Shown: positions 9,167-19,493, counted from the first letter of the stretch. The stretch: 64,000 nt of DNA from Methanobacterium sp964452085 (GCA_964452085.1 CAYVKL010000009.1:1-64000), one strand, 5' to 3'. The notes: generated by a model from the sequence alone, not told the origin. Numbers and translations: made by a program.

Positions 9167-10321
9167 TCATGTTACAATAGGGTAATCAGAGTCTACTATG
9201 GATTCAGGCAAAATTACAGTGCTGTTGTATATGGATCTTTTTGAGCGTACCCTGCTGAATGACCCTAAGTGCACATTACTTCCCAAAATTGCACCTCTTT
9301 CAATAAAACTTCCCTTTTCAATAATACAACCTGAATCCACAATACAATCCTTAAGATATGAACCTTCTTTAATGGTGCTACCCGGAAAAATTACAGAACC
9401 TTTAATGGTTGAATTTTTTTCTAAATGCACATTATCACCCATAACTGTATTTCGCCCCAGCACACAATTTTTTTCTATAAAACAACCATCTCCTATCACC
9501 ACAGGACCTATAATCCTAACCTTATTTCCAATCTCAACATCTTCACCAACCCACATATCTCCCAGTCTCCCCACTCCTTCGGCTAATTTTTTTCCACGAG
9601 GTTCTGGTTTAATCTTTTTGTTCAGGACGTCATAATTTGCTTGACGATATGTTTGAGGTCTTCCAACATCATTCCAATAGCCCTCGAGAGTGTATCCGTA
9701 TATTCCTTTTTTTTCTTCGATTAATTGGGGGAAAATGTCCTTAGAAAAGTCAACTTCGCCTTTTTTAGTATCAATGTAATCAAATATTTCTGGTTCCAGG
9801 ACGTAAGTACCGGCGTTGGCGATGTTACTAAAAACTTCATCGGGAGATGGTTTTTCTAAAAATTTAATAATTTGATTCGCATCATCCAGTACTGCGATCC
9901 CAAAATGGCTGGGGTTATCCACTGGAGTTAGCACCATAGTGGCAAGGGCCTTATTTTTTTTATGAAAATGCAAGAGTTCATTTAAATCCACGTCGACTAA
10001 CACGTCTCCGCTTAATACAAAAAAAGTATCATCGAGATATTTTTCTGCCTCTTTAACCCCTCCTGCAGTCCCGAGTGGCCTGTCTTCCACTGAATATTTT
10101 ATATTCATATCAGGATAGTCTTTTTGGAGTAAGGTTTTAATCTGGCTTTTTAAGTAGCTTAGAGTCACAACTAGTTCATTATAACCCGAATTTTTTATTT
10201 TATCAACTACATATTCTATAAGGGGGCGGTTAGCCACAGGAATCAGGGGTTTTGGTCGGGATAAAGTGAGGGGACGGATTCTACTTCCTTTTCCCCCGGC
10301 CATTAATACGGCCTTAATCAT
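9167..10321 (-). CDS. Sugar-1-phosphate nucleotidyltransferase with left-handed beta-helix domain
   Basis: Two-domain NDP-sugar pyrophosphorylase of about 384 residues. The N-terminal nucleotidyltransferase domain shows the signature AGGKGSRIRPLT and SRPKPLIPV, then DRPLGTAGGV and LSGDVLVDVDL with the metal-binding Asp. The C-terminal part (about residues 250-380) is a hexapeptide-repeat beta-helix (IGPVVIGDGCFIEKNCVLG and similar). Family members make GDP-mannose, UDP-glucose or dTDP-glucose; the nucleotide here is not certain. ATG 10321 fits the family start, with GAGGAA somewhat far upstream; a GTG at 10342 is the alternative. Within this cluster it should supply the donor for the two GT20 enzymes. 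Confidence 0.85.
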   Translation of the reverse strand: MIKAVLMAGGKGSRIRPLTLSRPKPLIPVANRPLIEYVVDKIKNSGYNELVVTLSYLKSQIKTLLQKDYPDMNIKYSVEDRPLGTAGGVKEAEKYLDDTFFVLSGDVLVDVDLNELLHFHKKNKALATMVLTPVDNPSHFGIAVLDDANQIIKFLEKPSPDEVFSNIANAGTYVLEPEIFDYIDTKKGEVDFSKDIFPQLIEEKKGIYGYTLEGYWNDVGRPQTYRQANYDVLNKKIKPEPRGKKLAEGVGRLGDMWVGEDVEIGNKVRIIGPVVIGDGCFIEKNCVLGRNTVMGDNVHLEKNSTIKGSVIFPGSTIKEGSYLKDCIVDSGCIIEKGSFIERGAILGSNVHLGSFSRVRSKRSIYNSTVILPESIVDSDYPIVT

Positions 10322-10417
10322 GGATATTATTATATTCCTCACTATAAATACAATTTTTGATAAAACTAGTTTATGGTCTTTAATTAATATTTCGACGCAT
10401 AATAATTCCTTAATCGG

Positions 10418-11212
10418 TTATAAAAGCCACTTGAAAAATTTAAGAACTTCATTAACGTTGTTAACGAAAAAATCTGAATCTTTTTTCACATCAGATGGTA
10501 TTTCATTGGATAGTACCAAAATACTTGCACCCTTAATTTTTCCATCATTTTCCAGTTCTTTTAATTTATTAAAGGCATCTGCATCGGTAATATCATCCCC
10601 TAAATAAATTATTTTTTGTAAATTGTACTCTTCGATAATATTATTGAGTATAGTGCCTTTATCACAACTTACTGGGGGTTTAAGCTCTACTAATTGGCGT
10701 CCCTCGGATATTTTAAGTTTCCTACATTCGGGATCACTATTGATGGTGTTTATTATTTTTTCCCGAACATTTTCCGAGGGGTTGGAAAGACGATAGTGAA
10801 TTGAATAGCAGATTCCTTTATCCTCAAATATTAAACCATTTATATTAGATAAATCATCATTTTTGAGTTTTTGACCTGTTTTTTGTATTTGGGGTAGGTA
10901 TTTTTCTATTTCTGGATGCATGGAGATTCTGCCATTTTTTAAAAATTCCAATCCGTGGTTGCCAACGTAAAGGAGCCCTTCTACTCCCACCATTTTAATG
11001 GCGTTTAAAACAGATCTGCCACTGATAACTGCTACTAAGTTGAATTTTTCCTGAAGATTTATCAATTCCTTTCGCATGGAATCGGTGACCAATGCTTCAT
11101 CAGGAGTGGGGGCTATTTGACTGATAGTGCCATCGATATCCGTCACTATGGCAGTAAAAGGGTCATTTTTATAGGTTTCAAGATATTGGAGATTTTTAAA
11201 AAGATACTTCAC
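10418..11212 (-). CDS. otsB: Trehalose-6-phosphate phosphatase-like HAD phosphatase
   Basis: HAD-superfamily phosphatase of the trehalose-phosphatase family, about 264 residues, removing phosphate from the disaccharide phosphate made by a GT20 enzyme. Motifs: VTDIDGTISQIAPTPDEA (nucleophile Asp and acid/base Asp), VISGRS, YVGNHGLE, GRQLVELKPP with a following CDKG, and YLGDDITDADAF (metal site). The GTG at 11212 is preferred because GAGGTG lies 9 bases upstream; an in-frame GTG at 11224 overlaps that site. It lies in the minus-strand run between the nucleotidyltransferase and the GalT-like gene. Trehalose is the obvious product, but a related disaccharide is possible. Confidence 0.85.
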   Translation of the reverse strand: MKYLFKNLQYLETYKNDPFTAIVTDIDGTISQIAPTPDEALVTDSMRKELINLQEKFNLVAVISGRSVLNAIKMVGVEGLLYVGNHGLEFLKNGRISMHPEIEKYLPQIQKTGQKLKNDDLSNINGLIFEDKGICYSIHYRLSNPSENVREKIINTINSDPECRKLKISEGRQLVELKPPVSCDKGTILNNIIEEYNLQKIIYLGDDITDADAFNKLKELENDGKIKGASILVLSNEIPSDVKKDSDFFVNNVNEVLKFFKWLL

Positions 11213-11383
11213 AATGAAATACACCTCATTAAACTCATTTTTTATCCTAAAATTCCAATCATTTATCTATAACTCGAATTTTTAATCCTTAATGCAATAT
11301 GCATCTGATAATTCCAATTTAATACCTGAAATTCGAAATGGCAAGTATATCTTAATTAAAAACTCATATTGGAATTTATTGGA

Positions 11384-12532
11384 TTAAAAAACACTATTTA
11401 GAATGTTGATAATTTTATAGGGATCATCTGCCACCACGGAACTTCCATAAAGTTCCATTCCACCCATATCTGCAGTGGATTTCAGGAGACTTCCCCGATC
11501 CACAACACGGATTATGTAAGGGAATTCCTCTTCCTGGTCAGTAGGTGGGCATGATATGGATAAATTGAAACTAAAAACTCCGAGAATATCAATTAAACAT
11601 CTTAAAACCTTAAAAATAGTTTCTTTTGATTCAGTATCTTGTGAAGGATTTTCTGGTGAGATGATAATCATTTCTTTTTCTTTGATGGGAGTTATACTTG
11701 CAAAGTACTGCACATCCCCATATTTCCCAGAAAGGCCGAGAGAGCTGTGCACCTGGTAAAGATCCTCTAAATAATCATTACCCGTTTCTTTTTTATATTT
11801 CTGGGATGCTTTCATGAGAGCTTTTACTCTGGCGTATGGTTCTTTACTCATCAATATCTGGCAGTGCCCGTGTACCTGGGAAGCTCCAGCCCGGGGAAGG
11901 CAGTTCCAAACAAAGAAAGGAAATCTAAATTGTGAGCTGTTATTGTAAACTGCTTCAAACCAGGCAAAACTGGTGTCAATATAATCAGAAAATTCTTCCA
12001 GAGTGAATTTGAGCGGGTTATGGTTATTGAATATAACTAAACTGCTCCAAACATCATATTTGGCGAGATTAGCAGCGGTAATAGAGTACCTTCCACGCAC
12101 TCTTCCAAAAATATCTTCAGGAGTGTACTGTTCTGCCTGGCAGAAATCACATCTTTCTGCTGATTCAGCAACTAACTTTAAAATGAGATTTTTTTCTTTT
12201 TCAATGTCACTTCCTCGAATTCCAGGCCTATCTGCTCTTAAAGAATTGAAAAGTGTGCTTTCACCAGTCCATTCATTAGTGATTTTAATTATTTTTTGAT
12301 GTTCAATTCTGTTGAATACTTCTTCAGGATTTTCCAGGAGTTTTCCAGAAGCATCATGCCTACCAAAATAGCCTAATATTTTATTTTTAAAAGAATCAGG
12401 AATTACTTGAGATCCTACTCCAGAATCAATTGTATAAATTCGTTTTAGGGTAGAATAAGTAGTTTTATCTGTTTCCTTCAGGATTTCAACCCTTTTTTTC
12501 AAATCCATTATGGAATTAATTTTACCAAACAC
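11384..12532 (-). CDS. GalT-like (HIT superfamily) nucleotidylyltransferase
   Basis: Protein of 382 residues related to galactose-1-phosphate uridylyltransferase. The active-site motif is QVHGHCQ (H-x-H-x-Q), with the nucleophile His as in GalT. A CDFC pair near residue 120 resembles the GalT zinc site, followed by RVRGRYSITAANLAKYDVW and the NNHNPLKF segment. Such enzymes move a nucleotidyl group between sugar-1-phosphates or phosphorolyse an NDP-sugar. It is the first gene of the five-gene minus-strand run. The start is uncertain: GTG 12532 or ATG 12508, neither with a strong ribosome binding site. Confidence 0.75.
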   Translation of the reverse strand: MFGKINSIMDLKKRVEILKETDKTTYSTLKRIYTIDSGVGSQVIPDSFKNKILGYFGRHDASGKLLENPEEVFNRIEHQKIIKITNEWTGESTLFNSLRADRPGIRGSDIEKEKNLILKLVAESAERCDFCQAEQYTPEDIFGRVRGRYSITAANLAKYDVWSSLVIFNNHNPLKFTLEEFSDYIDTSFAWFEAVYNNSSQFRFPFFVWNCLPRAGASQVHGHCQILMSKEPYARVKALMKASQKYKKETGNDYLEDLYQVHSSLGLSGKYGDVQYFASITPIKEKEMIIISPENPSQDTESKETIFKVLRCLIDILGVFSFNLSISCPPTDQEEEFPYIIRVVDRGSLLKSTADMGGMELYGSSVVADDPYKIINILNSVF

Positions 12533-12849
12533 CCAATAATCTTAAGAATTCCTTATGATCATTCAAGATTTATGGAATTTAATAATAGCACATTTTATGT
12601 TTATTATTATGGTCTATATTATGATTTATAGTTCTTTACTAAACTTTTTTCTGCAAAAAAAATCTTTCAAAGTGATTATTAGATGGTTATTAAAAGGATT
12701 TATCAATAAAATAAAAATATTAAATTCATGTTTTATTGTCCTGAATGATCATTTTTTATATCATCTGAACTTAATTTCAACAGGAACACATTATATCAAA
12801 TATCATATACCCTTTATATTAATCAAAAAATTCACATAGGTATGTAAAA
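12533..12849. other. AT-rich divergent spacer between the GalT-like gene and cbiO
   Basis: This 317-base spacer separates the leftward carbohydrate genes from rightward cbiO. A 94-codon frame at 12555-12839 is made almost wholly of AT-rich codons, has no ribosome binding site and resembles nothing, so I treat it as non-coding. The right end holds the probable cbiO promoter. Nothing else was recognised. Confidence 0.5.
12813..12820 (+). promoter_or_regulatory. TATA box of cbiO
   Basis: TTTATATT lies 30 bases before the cbiO ATG at 12850, the distance expected for an archaeal TATA box that gives a short leader. A weak AGGT ribosome binding site lies between. It suggests that cbiO is transcribed separately from cbiMNQ. 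Confidence 0.5.
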
Positions 12850-13689
12850 ATGAACGTCATAGAAACTAAAGATATTAGCTATAAGTACCCGGATGGTACA
12901 TTAGCCCTTAAAAATGTGAATTTCCAGGCACCGAAGGGTAAAATAGTGGCCCTATTGGGTCCCAACGGGGCTGGAAAATCAACATTATTTTTACATTTTA
13001 ATGGAATTCTCCGACCTACCTCGGGTGCAGTGATGGTGAACAGCGATATCCTCACCTATGATAAGAAGGACCTGATGAAAGTCAGGCAGAAGGTAGGAAT
13101 TGTATTTCAGAACCCTGATGATCAGCTTTTTGCACCTACAGTTCAGGAAGATGTGGCATTCGGACCATTAAACATGGGATTGGACCCGGATGAAGTTGAA
13201 AAACGGGTGGCTGAAGCTCTTAAAAGAGTGGGGATGGAAGGATTCGAGAAAAAACCCCCACACCACTTGAGTGGAGGTCAAAAAAAGCGAGTGGCCATAG
13301 CAGGCATTCTAGCCATGCGTCCAGAGATCATGGTCCTGGATGAACCTACCAGTGGACTGGACCCCAAGGGGGCCTCCCATATACTTAGAATCCTATACAA
13401 TCTCAATAAAGAAGGCATGAGCATTGTTATATCCACTCATGACGTTGATCTGGTCCCCCTATATGCCTCGAAGGTTTATATAATAAGTGAAGGTCAGATA
13501 ATCAAGGAAGGAACCGCGGAAAATGTCTTTGGTGATGTGGAAACAATCAGGGGTGTTAATCTACGCCTTCCCAGAATTGCACATCTTATGGAGATTCTGC
13601 AGAAGGAAGATCACTTACCATTTGACAAACCATACCCTCTGACCATAGGAGAAGCTCGTAAAAAGATTTTAGAACATCTTGAAGACTAA
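12850..13689 (+). CDS. cbiO: CbiO, ECF-transporter ATP-binding protein (cobalt)
   Basis: ATPase of the CbiMNQO cobalt importer, 279 residues. Visible motifs: Walker A GPNGAGKST, Q-loop FQNPDDQLFAPTV (the NPDDQLF form is typical of EcfA/CbiO ATPases), signature HLSGGQKKR, Walker B IMVLDEPTSGLDP and the switch His in STHDVD. The short C-terminal extension with a LPRIAHLME segment fits EcfA-type proteins. Its partner genes cbiM, cbiN and cbiQ are at 272-2290, with a carbohydrate cluster in between, so the usual operon is split here. A separate TATA box lies upstream. Confidence 0.93.
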   Translation: MNVIETKDISYKYPDGTLALKNVNFQAPKGKIVALLGPNGAGKSTLFLHFNGILRPTSGAVMVNSDILTYDKKDLMKVRQKVGIVFQNPDDQLFAPTVQEDVAFGPLNMGLDPDEVEKRVAEALKRVGMEGFEKKPPHHLSGGQKKRVAIAGILAMRPEIMVLDEPTSGLDPKGASHILRILYNLNKEGMSIVISTHDVDLVPLYASKVYIISEGQIIKEGTAENVFGDVETIRGVNLRLPRIAHLMEILQKEDHLPFDKPYPLTIGEARKKILEHLED

Positions 13690-13712
13690 AAAACATTTGA
13701 AGATCCTATATA

Positions 13713-13720
13713 TTTTTTTT
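13713..13720 (+). terminator. Oligo-T terminator after cbiO
   Basis: A run of eight T follows the cbiO stop by 24 bases. Archaeal RNA polymerase terminates on such T runs without a hairpin. Confidence 0.45.
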
Positions 13721-13778
13721 ATTAGGTTATTTTCCAGGAAAAGTTCTAAAATAAATATAATAATTCAAGGGGGTTAAC

Positions 13779-14942
13779 ATGAAACAAGTACGAGTTGCAG
13801 TGGCTCCATGCCAATCTTATTCAGTTAAAAAAGTACAAAATGCAGTAATAACCTGTTTAGATTCATTAGGTGGGTTTTCATCCTACATTAACCCTGGAGA
13901 TACAGTGCTGCTCAAACCCAATCTCCTCCAGGCCAAACCCCCTGAAGAGTACATCACCACTCACCCCACTCTGGTCGAAGCGGTTATTAACCTGGTGAAA
14001 GAAGTGGGGGGAATCCCACAAGTAGGAGATAGTCCTGGTGCTTTTGAAAGGGGTATGGAAAAATATTGGAAGATAACAGGCCTCCAGGAAGTATGTGACC
14101 GTTTAGATGTGGAACTGGTTAATTTCGAGACATCAGGAAGTTATCATAAAAGAATTAATGGTAGGGACTACCACATAGCTAAACCAGTTTTAGATGCAGA
14201 TCTAGTTATCAACTTGCCAAAAATCAAAACGCATGGACTTACACTCTTCACATGCGCTATTAAAAACCTTTACGGCACAGTTCCAGGATTCACTAAGGTG
14301 GAGTATCATAAGGAAGCTCCTCAACCTTCTAAATTCGCAGAAAAAGTGGTGGACATCTTCGCCTTAAACCAGCCTTGTCTCCATATTGTGGATGGGGTAA
14401 TAGGGATGGAGGGTAGCGGGCCTTCATCAGGTGATCCCACACAGTTGGGAATGATCCTGGCAGGAACCGATGGTGTAGCTCTGGATAGTTACATTACACA
14501 TATTCTTGGACGTGATCCTTTAAAAATACCCACCAATCGCATTGCATATGAGCAAGGATTTGGTGAGGCAGATTTAGAAAATATAAAAGTTCTGGGCGAA
14601 GCCCCAGTAATAGAAAATTTCAAATGGCCACCTAACATTTCCTACACGCTGGAGATGATTCCAGGCCCACTGGCTCGTGGACTGATGAAATTATGGTGGA
14701 CCCGCCCGGCAATTGATCCTGAAAAGTGCAGTAAGTGTAAAAGATGCCAGGAAAGCTGCCCTACCAATGCCCTGAAGAAACCCGGAGAAATGACTGAAGG
14801 TCAAAGAGCATACATCCCTGAATTTGAGTATGGGGACTGTATAAATTGTCTTTGCTGCATGGAAATGTGTCCCGAGAAGGCCGTTTATCAGGATAAAAGC
14901 ATATTATACCGAGCAACATCTAAATTTTCAAATGAGTCTTAA
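13779..14942 (+). CDS. DUF362 protein fused to a 2x[4Fe-4S] ferredoxin domain
   Basis: Protein of 387 residues. Residues 1-300 are a DUF362 domain (VLLKPNLL, GDSPG, INLPKIKTH and LYGTVPG blocks). The C-terminus carries two ferredoxin-type iron-sulfur motifs, CSKCKRCQESCP and CINCLCCMEMCP. Proteins of this architecture are common in methanogens and anaerobes; their reaction is not established, and an electron-transfer or Fe-S-dependent role is inferred only from the cofactor motifs. GGGGGTT lies close before the ATG. It is a single gene, followed by convergent minus-strand genes. Confidence 0.85.
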   Translation: MKQVRVAVAPCQSYSVKKVQNAVITCLDSLGGFSSYINPGDTVLLKPNLLQAKPPEEYITTHPTLVEAVINLVKEVGGIPQVGDSPGAFERGMEKYWKITGLQEVCDRLDVELVNFETSGSYHKRINGRDYHIAKPVLDADLVINLPKIKTHGLTLFTCAIKNLYGTVPGFTKVEYHKEAPQPSKFAEKVVDIFALNQPCLHIVDGVIGMEGSGPSSGDPTQLGMILAGTDGVALDSYITHILGRDPLKIPTNRIAYEQGFGEADLENIKVLGEAPVIENFKWPPNISYTLEMIPGPLARGLMKLWWTRPAIDPEKCSKCKRCQESCPTNALKKPGEMTEGQRAYIPEFEYGDCINCLCCMEMCPEKAVYQDKSILYRATSKFSNES

Positions 14943-14949
14943 ACGGGAT

Positions 14950-15101
14950 TTAAAAGTCCAAATCGGGCTTTTCTCCATAAATCTTTTTAATTTCGTTTAA
15001 AAAAGTTTCTTCATTAATTTCTCCATTGGCGAATTTTATTTGAAGGTCTTCTATTTTCTGAATATACGCCAATTCTTTGTCATAATTTGTTTTCACTTCA
15101 T
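14950..15101 (-). pseudogene. Out-of-frame SHOCT-like tail of the zinc-ribbon gene
   Basis: Right after the stop of the small zinc-ribbon gene at 15102-15275, another frame encodes about 48 residues with a SHOCT-like helical pattern (IEDLQIKFANGEINEETF). Adding a single T in the CTTTTC run near 15105-15109 would fuse both parts into one protein of about 108 residues: zinc ribbon, membrane helix, helical tail. A GTG at 15096 could start this piece alone but has no ribosome binding site. I read it as the detached end of a frameshifted gene or a sequencing error. Confidence 0.5.
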
Positions 15102-15275
15102 TTAGAAAAGTTGTATGAACCCCACCAGTACTAAGATTCCAAGTATTCCAAGTCCAATCAAAATTGCTTTTTTTATATCTTTATCAATGTTATTGATGTT
15201 GATTTTTTTACCACAATTCCGGCAATGAGTTCTATCTTCCTCATTTTCCGTGTTGCAGTGGTTACATTTAACCAT
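15102..15275 (-). CDS. Small zinc-ribbon membrane protein (probably truncated by frameshift)
   Basis: Gene of 57 codons with a clear ribosome binding site, GGGAG 7 bases before the ATG at 15275. The product starts MVKCNHC and has a second pair HCRNCG, giving a four-cysteine zinc ribbon in the first 22 residues. It ends in one hydrophobic helix (KAILIGLGILGILVLVGF) and stops just after. The following out-of-frame tail suggests that the ancestral protein was longer. Function unknown; zinc-ribbon plus membrane-helix proteins are frequent in this group, and another lies at 47877. Confidence 0.65.
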   Translation of the reverse strand: MVKCNHCNTENEEDRTHCRNCGKKININNIDKDIKKAILIGLGILGILVLVGFIQLF

Positions 15276-15341
15276 TTATGTTCTCCCATCTAATATCTGA
15301 CATAATAATAGTAATGTATGAAACATTTAGATTAAATTGGT

Positions 15342-15728
15342 TTAATCGGCAATTTTAATTGCCTTGGTAGGGCAGGAAGTGGTGCAGAATCCGCATCCTA
15401 TGCATTTCTGGTCATCCAGTTCCACGGTCCATTCATTATCAATGGTAATGGCTTCCACTGGGCATAGGCTGATGCATTCACCACAATCAACACATTTCTC
15501 TTCATCCTTCTTTACCACCTTCTTAATGGGGTTAAGTTGGATTCCCTCTTTCTCCATGTATTGTATACCTTTCTCTGCTTCACTGCCGCTGATTTCAATG
15601 AGCATTTTACCGCCCTTGGGAGTTATATCCGCTCGCAGGATGTTAAAGCTCACATCATAGTTTTTAATCAAATCAGATATCACTGGTTTATTTACAATAC
15701 TTGGGGAGAATTTAAGCCAGGCTTTCAC
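15342..15728 (-). CDS. NIL-domain ferredoxin, homocysteine-synthesis partner
   Basis: Protein of 128 residues with an N-terminal NIL domain (about residues 1-72) and two [4Fe-4S] motifs, CVDCGECISLCP and CIGCGFCTTSCP. In Methanosarcina the homologous protein (MA1822) works with the DUF39-CBS protein (MA1821) in making homocysteine from aspartate semialdehyde; this is knowledge of the family, not seen here. The GTG start overlaps the stop of the upstream gene by four bases (GTGA), and GGTG lies 7 bases before it, so the pair is translationally coupled. Confidence 0.85.
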   Translation of the reverse strand: MKAWLKFSPSIVNKPVISDLIKNYDVSFNILRADITPKGGKMLIEISGSEAEKGIQYMEKEGIQLNPIKKVVKKDEEKCVDCGECISLCPVEAITIDNEWTVELDDQKCIGCGFCTTSCPTKAIKIAD

Positions 15729-17284
15729 TGGGAATCACCTTCCTTGTTGTTCTGGGAACAAATAAGTCTTGAAATGTCCTCAGCTGTAATCATGCCCTTA
15801 ACACGATTCTCCCGGTTGACAATGGGCACACCTGATATTTCGTGTTTATCTATACGCCGGGCAATGACTTCAACTGGTTCATCTTCCATGGCCACTATCA
15901 CTTTCCGGGTCATCACCTGAGTTAATTTGGAACTGCCCTGGGCTACAGCATGTGCAATATCCCATGAAGTCACAATACCCATTAGTCGGCCTGCAGGGTC
16001 CACCACCGGCAAATGATTGATGTTATTATCCACCATTTTCCTGGCAACACTGCTAATGGCATCATCAGCCCTGGCAGTGATAATTGGCTTAATTTTAAGG
16101 TCTTTTACCAATATAGAAGGCCTTTTAATCTCCAGGGGTTTAACTGTGCAACCTGATGATGGAATATTGTGTACAGGGTTGGTTAAGAGGAAGTCACCCT
16201 TATCAATCCACTTTTTAAGCTCTTCAGCTACTTCGAGTGCCTTTTTGAATGAAGATAATGGTGAAGTTTGAATTTCTTTTCCATTAATTTCAATTTTCCC
16301 TGTTTTAAGTTCCTCGTAATTAGTTTCACGAATTACAGGTCTGCTTCGACGTGGCACGCCATAATCGAAGATATTGCAGGATATTTGCTTATCACTAATG
16401 CCCGTGCGTTGGGCTATTTCCTCATTGAGGATTGGAATGGGTATACCCGCACCTACATAAAGGGTAGGGCCGTATTTTGGCATGGTTGCTCCACGAAGAT
16501 AATCTGCATCCATCTTTTTCAGGTCACCCTGAAGCATCAAAGTCCCTGATGAACCCACAGGAACACCATTTCTCCTTTCACCCTCCGTGGCGTGTTGTGT
16601 TCCTTCACCCATAATATATCCCGGACCTCCACAAAGGAATATTCGGGTACCAACACCAATGGTCTGGAAATAAGGGTCATTTAAAAGTGGGCTGAGTTCC
16701 CCTGCACTGGAATAACTTACATTACCCATCTGAGGCAGCAAAGTACCCATGTATGTGTAAAGAGTTTCATCAGTGGAATTGGTGGCTACAGCATAATTCT
16801 GGTAACAGTTCCTGGGGTTAACCATAACTGCCTGATTAAGAGTTTCCAGGCTGAGATGGGTGTGAACATTACTTCTTGGGTAGCAATCAGTTCCGTAGGC
16901 CTCTGCCACCAGTTCAACTTCCTTGCCTCTAACAAGATCTTCCAGTAAATGAGCCCCTCCATAATCTAAACCTATATCTGGGTTTCGGTGGGGTTGGGTA
17001 GCACCAAGGTAGGCGTCAACAGCAGCAAGACCTGAATAAGCCTCAACACCATTAAGATAGGTTCGACTCATCTTTATAGGTGGGTCTGAGTGTCCAAAGT
17101 TGAAGAATGCACCGGAAGAACACATAGCACCAAATGTACCGGTGGTAACAACATCAACTTCTTTTGCAGCTTCTCCTGCACCATTCTCCTTTACTATACG
17201 GGTCATCTCGCCAGCAGTAACCACAACTGCGTCTCCGTCTTTAATTTTTTGGTTTATTTCCTCAATGGTCTTCAATTTTTTCAC
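15725..17284 (-). CDS. DUF39 plus CBS-pair protein, homocysteine biosynthesis
   Basis: Protein of 519 residues. Residues 1-370 are the COG1900/DUF39 domain, with MCSSGAFFNFGHSDPP, ATEGERRNGVPVGSSGTL and NPVHNIPSSGCTVKP blocks that hold conserved cysteines. Residues about 390-510 form two CBS domains (ISSVARKMVDNNINHLPVVD and EVIARRIDKHEISGVPIVN). Homologues are required for sulfide incorporation into homocysteine in methanogens; the CBS pair may sense S-adenosylmethionine or a nucleotide. Its GTG start is not preceded by a strong ribosome binding site. The NIL-ferredoxin gene follows with a four-base overlap. Confidence 0.85.
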   Translation of the reverse strand: MKKLKTIEEINQKIKDGDAVVVTAGEMTRIVKENGAGEAAKEVDVVTTGTFGAMCSSGAFFNFGHSDPPIKMSRTYLNGVEAYSGLAAVDAYLGATQPHRNPDIGLDYGGAHLLEDLVRGKEVELVAEAYGTDCYPRSNVHTHLSLETLNQAVMVNPRNCYQNYAVATNSTDETLYTYMGTLLPQMGNVSYSSAGELSPLLNDPYFQTIGVGTRIFLCGGPGYIMGEGTQHATEGERRNGVPVGSSGTLMLQGDLKKMDADYLRGATMPKYGPTLYVGAGIPIPILNEEIAQRTGISDKQISCNIFDYGVPRRSRPVIRETNYEELKTGKIEINGKEIQTSPLSSFKKALEVAEELKKWIDKGDFLLTNPVHNIPSSGCTVKPLEIKRPSILVKDLKIKPIITARADDAISSVARKMVDNNINHLPVVDPAGRLMGIVTSWDIAHAVAQGSSKLTQVMTRKVIVAMEDEPVEVIARRIDKHEISGVPIVNRENRVKGMITAEDISRLICSQNNKEGDSQ

Positions 17285-17559
17285 ATCCGGTGCTTTTAAT
17301 ATAGTTAGTGTTATGGGAAAGAATATTATTGATGATTTCTAAGCTATTTAAACAGTACATTATATATTTATTTTTCCCTGAGATAGAAATAATAAACCTT
17401 CACTTGAATTAAATAACCTTTCATTGAAATTAAATAATCTTTATACTACTAAATAATAAAATCTTCAACCATAATCTTTAATCTCATTGCTTTAAGTTCA
17501 ATTATATTAATCTGTAAATATTTTATGTCAGGAACATCATATTAAAAATTGGAGATAGC

Positions 17560-18932
<1,373 letters not shown>

Positions 18933-18933
<1 letters not shown>

Positions 18934-19493
18934 TGATCAGCGATGATGTAGGAGAATTTCTGGTAAAACTGGCCAGGTCAGCCATTGAAAACTACATGGA
19001 AGATGGTAGAATAATTAAAGTTCCTGATGATGTAAACCCAATTTTGAAAGAAGAAAGAGGTGCATTTGTCACCCTACATCTGGATGGTGAATTAAGGGGG
19101 TGTATTGGTTACCCTGAGCCGGTAAAACCATTGGCTCAAGCTGTGATTGAGGTGGCTATCAGTGCAGCCACAGGAGATCCTCGTTTCCCTCAAGTCAACC
19201 TTTTAGAAATGGAAAAAATCCTGGTGGAAGTGAGTGTACTCACCAAACCAGAACTCATACAAGTTCAAAAACCTGCCCAGTACCTGGAAAAGATTGATGT
19301 TGGAAAAGACGGACTCATAGTTGAAATGGGATTTTATCGTGGATTACTACTTCCCCAAGTTCCAGTGGAATGGCAATGGGATGTTGAAGAATTTTTAGCA
19401 AATACTTGCATGAAAGCAGGCTTATCTGCCGATTGTTGGTTGCAGGATGGAGTGAAACTTTACAGTTTCCAGTCCCAAATATTTGAAGAATAA
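18933..19493 (+). CDS. AMMECR1-domain protein
   Basis: Protein of 186 residues covering one AMMECR1 domain, with the diagnostic LRGCIGYPEP motif, AVISAATGDPRFP-type block (here AISAATGDPRFPQV), EVSVLTKPE and a GLLLPQVPVEWQWDVEEFL segment. The function of the family is not established; a link to radical chemistry or phosphate-bearing substrates has been suggested through fusions with MEMO-family proteins. It is translationally coupled to tldD by a one-base stop-start overlap. Confidence 0.9.

Noticed and set aside
12555..12839. 94-codon frame between the GalT-like gene and cbiO
   Set aside because: Composed of AT-rich codons, no ribosome binding site, no family pattern, and it covers the cbiO promoter.
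15140..15185. Programmed minus-one frameshift at the A7 run in the small zinc-ribbon gene
   Set aside because: Shifting at the A run would destroy a clean membrane helix; a one-base change in the later T run explains the reading frames better.
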